From NCBI GenBank assembly GCA_964621645.1, contig CAZUMH010000087.1:1-15148 (forward strand): DNA of 15,148 nt. Direction: 5' to 3'. The DNA is from CAZUMH01 sp964621645. GTDB taxonomy: Bacteria > Zhuqueibacterota > QNDG01 > JAGLOF01. The notes under the pieces were generated by a model. That model made no database searches. It was not told the DNA's origin and saw only the letters and a program-made list of their open reading frames with translations. Of this stretch, positions 13,453-15,148 are shown in pieces; the stretch's first letter is position 1, and each line of letters begins with the position of its first letter. Both the position numbers and the translations under genes were made by a program.

Positions 13453-13481
13453 AGTATACCATTTTTTCCCGTGCAAATCAA
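13453..13481 (-). promoter_or_regulatory. Sigma70-type promoter of the CPBP gene
   Basis: On the minus strand TTGATT (13481-13476) and TATACT (13458-13453) are separated by exactly 17 bases, with TGG before the -10 box. The predicted start is near 13446, giving a leader of about 55 nt to the ATG at 13390. This is the best promoter match in the window. Confidence 0.6.
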
Positions 13482-13564
13482 TTTTTTTCCTCAATCAGTA
13501 TGGGATACTCTTCCTCCTGTTTCTTTCATTCTTCTTAACAGCGAATCTATAATACCTCAGAAAA

Positions 13565-14056
13565 CTAATGTATTTTTTGTGCGCCGGGTTCTTTTTTACG
13601 ATGAAGCCACGCTAAATAGGCAGTCTGCTCTTCCGCGAGGAGCTTCAGTTTCTCCGTTCCCCTTTCGGTCAATGTGAACATCTCTCCTTTTGCCTCTATT
13701 AAAGTGTCATCATGCAATGTGTCGTAAATGGTTTCATAATCCTTCTCCGTCAACTTAACGGGAAAATTTCTGCCGAATCCTTTTTTCATACGCTCAAGAC
13801 TTTCCTGGCGAGTCATGGATTTCAGGGTAAAGAGCCAGAGGCTGATAAATATCCCCCTGTCCGGTAAAATCTTAAGATGACTCTCAAGAAGAGGTGGTCC
13901 ATTATATATACAGTTAATTTCAGGGACACCAGCTTTCTCATGGTAATAATCCTGTGAGCCGCACGGGTAGATAAACAAACGCCGCATGACATCCGGAAAA
14001 TATCCCAACTCATCAAACAGCATTCCTTCACTATCTGGAATTATCCTCTTCCCGGC
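13565..14056 (-). CDS. Protein of unknown function with C-terminal winged-helix-like domain, 5' end lost in gap
   Basis: The frame stays open from the stop at 13565 up to the edge of the N run, giving 163 visible residues. The ATG at 14023 is not convincing as a start: the preceding codons (AGKRIIPDSEG) read as continuous protein and the AAGGA abuts the ATG. Residues near the gap are PDSEGMLFDELGYFPDV and FIYPCGSQDYYHEKAGVPEI. The last 95 or so residues (from MTRQESLERMKKGF) contain helices and a strand pair ending FTLTERGTEKLKLLAEEQ, typical of a winged-helix domain. No enzyme family was recognised. It lies downstream of the sialidase gene on the same strand and, if the gap is short, could be the next gene of that operon. 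Confidence 0.65.
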   Translation of the reverse strand, partial: AGKRIIPDSEGMLFDELGYFPDVMRRLFIYPCGSQDYYHEKAGVPEINCIYNGPPLLESHLKILPDRGIFISLWLFTLKSMTRQESLERMKKGFGRNFPVKLTEKDYETIYDTLHDDTLIEAKGEMFTLTERGTEKLKLLAEEQTAYLAWLHRKKEPGAQKIH

Positions 14057-14066
14057 NNNNNNNNNN
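14057..14066. other. Scaffold gap (10 N)
   Basis: Ten consecutive N mark an assembly gap of unknown true length. It interrupts the 5' end of the gene at 13565-14056. Only 19 bases separate it from the stop of the sialidase gene. Confidence 0.98.
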
Positions 14067-14085
14067 CCTGTTGCGCTTTTTCACA

Positions 14086-15147
14086 TCACTGAATCACTGA
14101 TGGATCAACAATACCATGTTTGATCCGCTCACGTTTCCATGTATAGGTAATGTGCACCATCCCAGTATGAGACCGAATGATGGCGGGATAGGAGTACTCG
14201 CCGGAGGAATTTTCAAAAATGAGAACGTCACGCCACTTCTTACCGTCTTTCGATACTGCCAGCGCGAGCTTATTGCGTCCCTGTGAAATCGGATTATAGG
14301 CGAGAAGAAATCGGCCGTCCTTCAGCTTGACCACATCGATTCCGGCATTTGGATTGGGAAGAGATGTCGCGGACATGGCGCTCCAGGTAATTCCCGCGTC
14401 TTCGGACCAGGCCTCCGTGATGACTCCCTGTTGGCTGCGGCAGAGGATCTGTAATCGCGAGGATGAATGGACAAGAATCGTCGGCTGAATAGCCCCAAAC
14501 TGATTCGGATCATTGAGCGGTCCGGTTTTTTGCCATGTACTTGAGTTCGCCAGGCGCCCGGGATTCCAGCCATCCGTCGAGGAAATATCATCAGTAAGTA
14601 CGGATTTGTGGAATCTCTCGATGTGTACCACCCACCCCGCATGTTCCGTACTTGATCCTGCGATCACCGTACCGTCAGGGAGTTCAACCGGTTTCGCCCT
14701 AATAGGGCCGAGAATACCGTCAGGAAGCCTAAAAGCCGGAGACCAGGTGCGCCCGGAATCGCACGACGTCTTTACCAGGCCCCACCATTCCCGTGGATTC
14801 AGTCCTGTCTTATAAAAAAGCAGCAATGGTCCGCTCACCGGCTGAAAGAGTACCGGATTCCAGCATGGATATTGTTCACCGTCAGGCTGTACACCATCGG
14901 CGACTTCAATCGGAACAGACCACTGTCTCCCGTCGTACTGCGAAAACCAAATGCCGACATCCGGACTGCCTTCCGCTGTTCCTCCGAACCATGCCGCCGA
15001 GATATGAGAGTCTGTCTCGACAATAGTCGAGGCGTGCGCTGAGGGAAACGGGGCCCGCTCATATATAAATTCTGATTGTACAATCACCGTCTTATCATTC
15101 TTTGATCCGGGAGAGCATGACAGTAATAATAGGATAAAAAATAGAAA
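14086..15147 (-). CDS. Sialidase-family (BNR/GH33-like) lipoprotein, start beyond window
   Basis: The frame runs off the right end. The 354 visible codons open with the end of a lipoprotein signal peptide: FLFFILLLLSC then SPGSKND, with the lipobox cysteine codon at 15115-15117. The mature protein would be lipid-anchored outside the inner membrane. The GTG at 15087 lies inside the mature part and is not the start. Family marks, counted from that GTG: RAPFPSAHASTIVE (11-24), AAWFGGTAEGSPDVGIW (31-47), Asp-box motifs SCDSGRTW (108-115), SEDAGITW (228-235) and SKDGKKW (279-285), and SYPAIIRSHTGMVHITYTW (299-317). This fits the six-bladed BNR_2/sialidase_2 group, which removes terminal sialic acid or acts on related sugars. 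The canonical FRIP arginine motif is not obvious, so the substrate may not be sialic acid. Confidence 0.9.
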   Translation of the reverse strand, partial: FLFFILLLLSCSPGSKNDKTVIVQSEFIYERAPFPSAHASTIVETDSHISAAWFGGTAEGSPDVGIWFSQYDGRQWSVPIEVADGVQPDGEQYPCWNPVLFQPVSGPLLLFYKTGLNPREWWGLVKTSCDSGRTWSPAFRLPDGILGPIRAKPVELPDGTVIAGSSTEHAGWVVHIERFHKSVLTDDISSTDGWNPGRLANSSTWQKTGPLNDPNQFGAIQPTILVHSSSRLQILCRSQQGVITEAWSEDAGITWSAMSATSLPNPNAGIDVVKLKDGRFLLAYNPISQGRNKLALAVSKDGKKWRDVLIFENSSGEYSYPAIIRSHTGMVHITYTWKRERIKHGIVDPSVIQ

Positions 15148-15148
15148 G

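Noticed and set aside
1..15148. tRNA, rRNA, CRISPR arrays, insertion-sequence ends
   Set aside because: A read-through of both strands found no tRNA T-loop context, no regularly spaced repeats and no transposase or integrase frame.

Overview
The window looks like part of a draft (probably metagenome-derived) genome from the FCB side of the bacterial tree, for example a KSB1-, Calditrichota- or Ignavibacteria-like lineage. The evidence is a C-terminal type IX secretion sorting domain (core NYPNPFNP), a two-component-regulator propeller protein, a lipoprotein sialidase and Shine-Dalgarno-led genes with sigma70-like promoters. The phylum is an inference. A run of ten Ns (14057-14066) marks a scaffold gap. 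No tRNA, rRNA, CRISPR array or insertion sequence was recognised.

Layout. Bases 1-831 (minus strand) hold a small membrane ORF and an O6-methylguanine-DNA methyltransferase. Bases 832-1576 form a long AT-rich intergenic stretch with one copy of a 65-nt dispersed repeat and a good promoter candidate. Bases 1577-2741 are the only plus-strand coding region: the 5' part of a propeller sensor joined out of frame to the 3' part of a secreted YCF48/BNR-like T9SS protein. The rest is essentially all on the minus strand. A decayed gene fragment (2829-3035) lies downstream of a complete DEAD-box RNA helicase (3199-4386). The helicase is preceded by a structured, terminator-ended RNA candidate (4615-4779).

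Bases 4960-8910 are a relatively AT-rich block of small, loosely connected genes: a two-TM protein, a GIY-YIG protein, a DUF4180 protein, a PepSY TM protein, a DUF6506-like protein, a COG0731 radical SAM enzyme and a 57-codon ORF. From 8976 to 12290 the sequence is GC-richer. It carries a sugar kinase fused to a sugar-1-phosphate nucleotidyltransferase, then the second repeat copy (which forms a terminator here), a small membrane ORF and a MutY-like glycosylase without an iron-sulfur cluster.

A 79-aa ORF and a CPBP intramembrane protease with a clear promoter and an adjacent palindrome follow. The right end has a gene of unknown function cut by the gap and a sialidase lipoprotein whose start lies beyond the window.

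How the genes work together. No single pathway ties the window together. Two DNA-repair proteins (Ogt/MGMT-like and MutY-like) are present but far apart. The kinase/nucleotidyltransferase fusion would activate a free sugar to an NDP-sugar, and the sialidase would release sugars outside the cell, but they are 3 kb apart and a functional link is only a possibility. The items most worth checking are the structured RNA ahead of the helicase, the 65-nt repeat pair, the kinase-first fusion enzyme, and the cluster-less MutY homologue with Glu where the catalytic Asp is expected.
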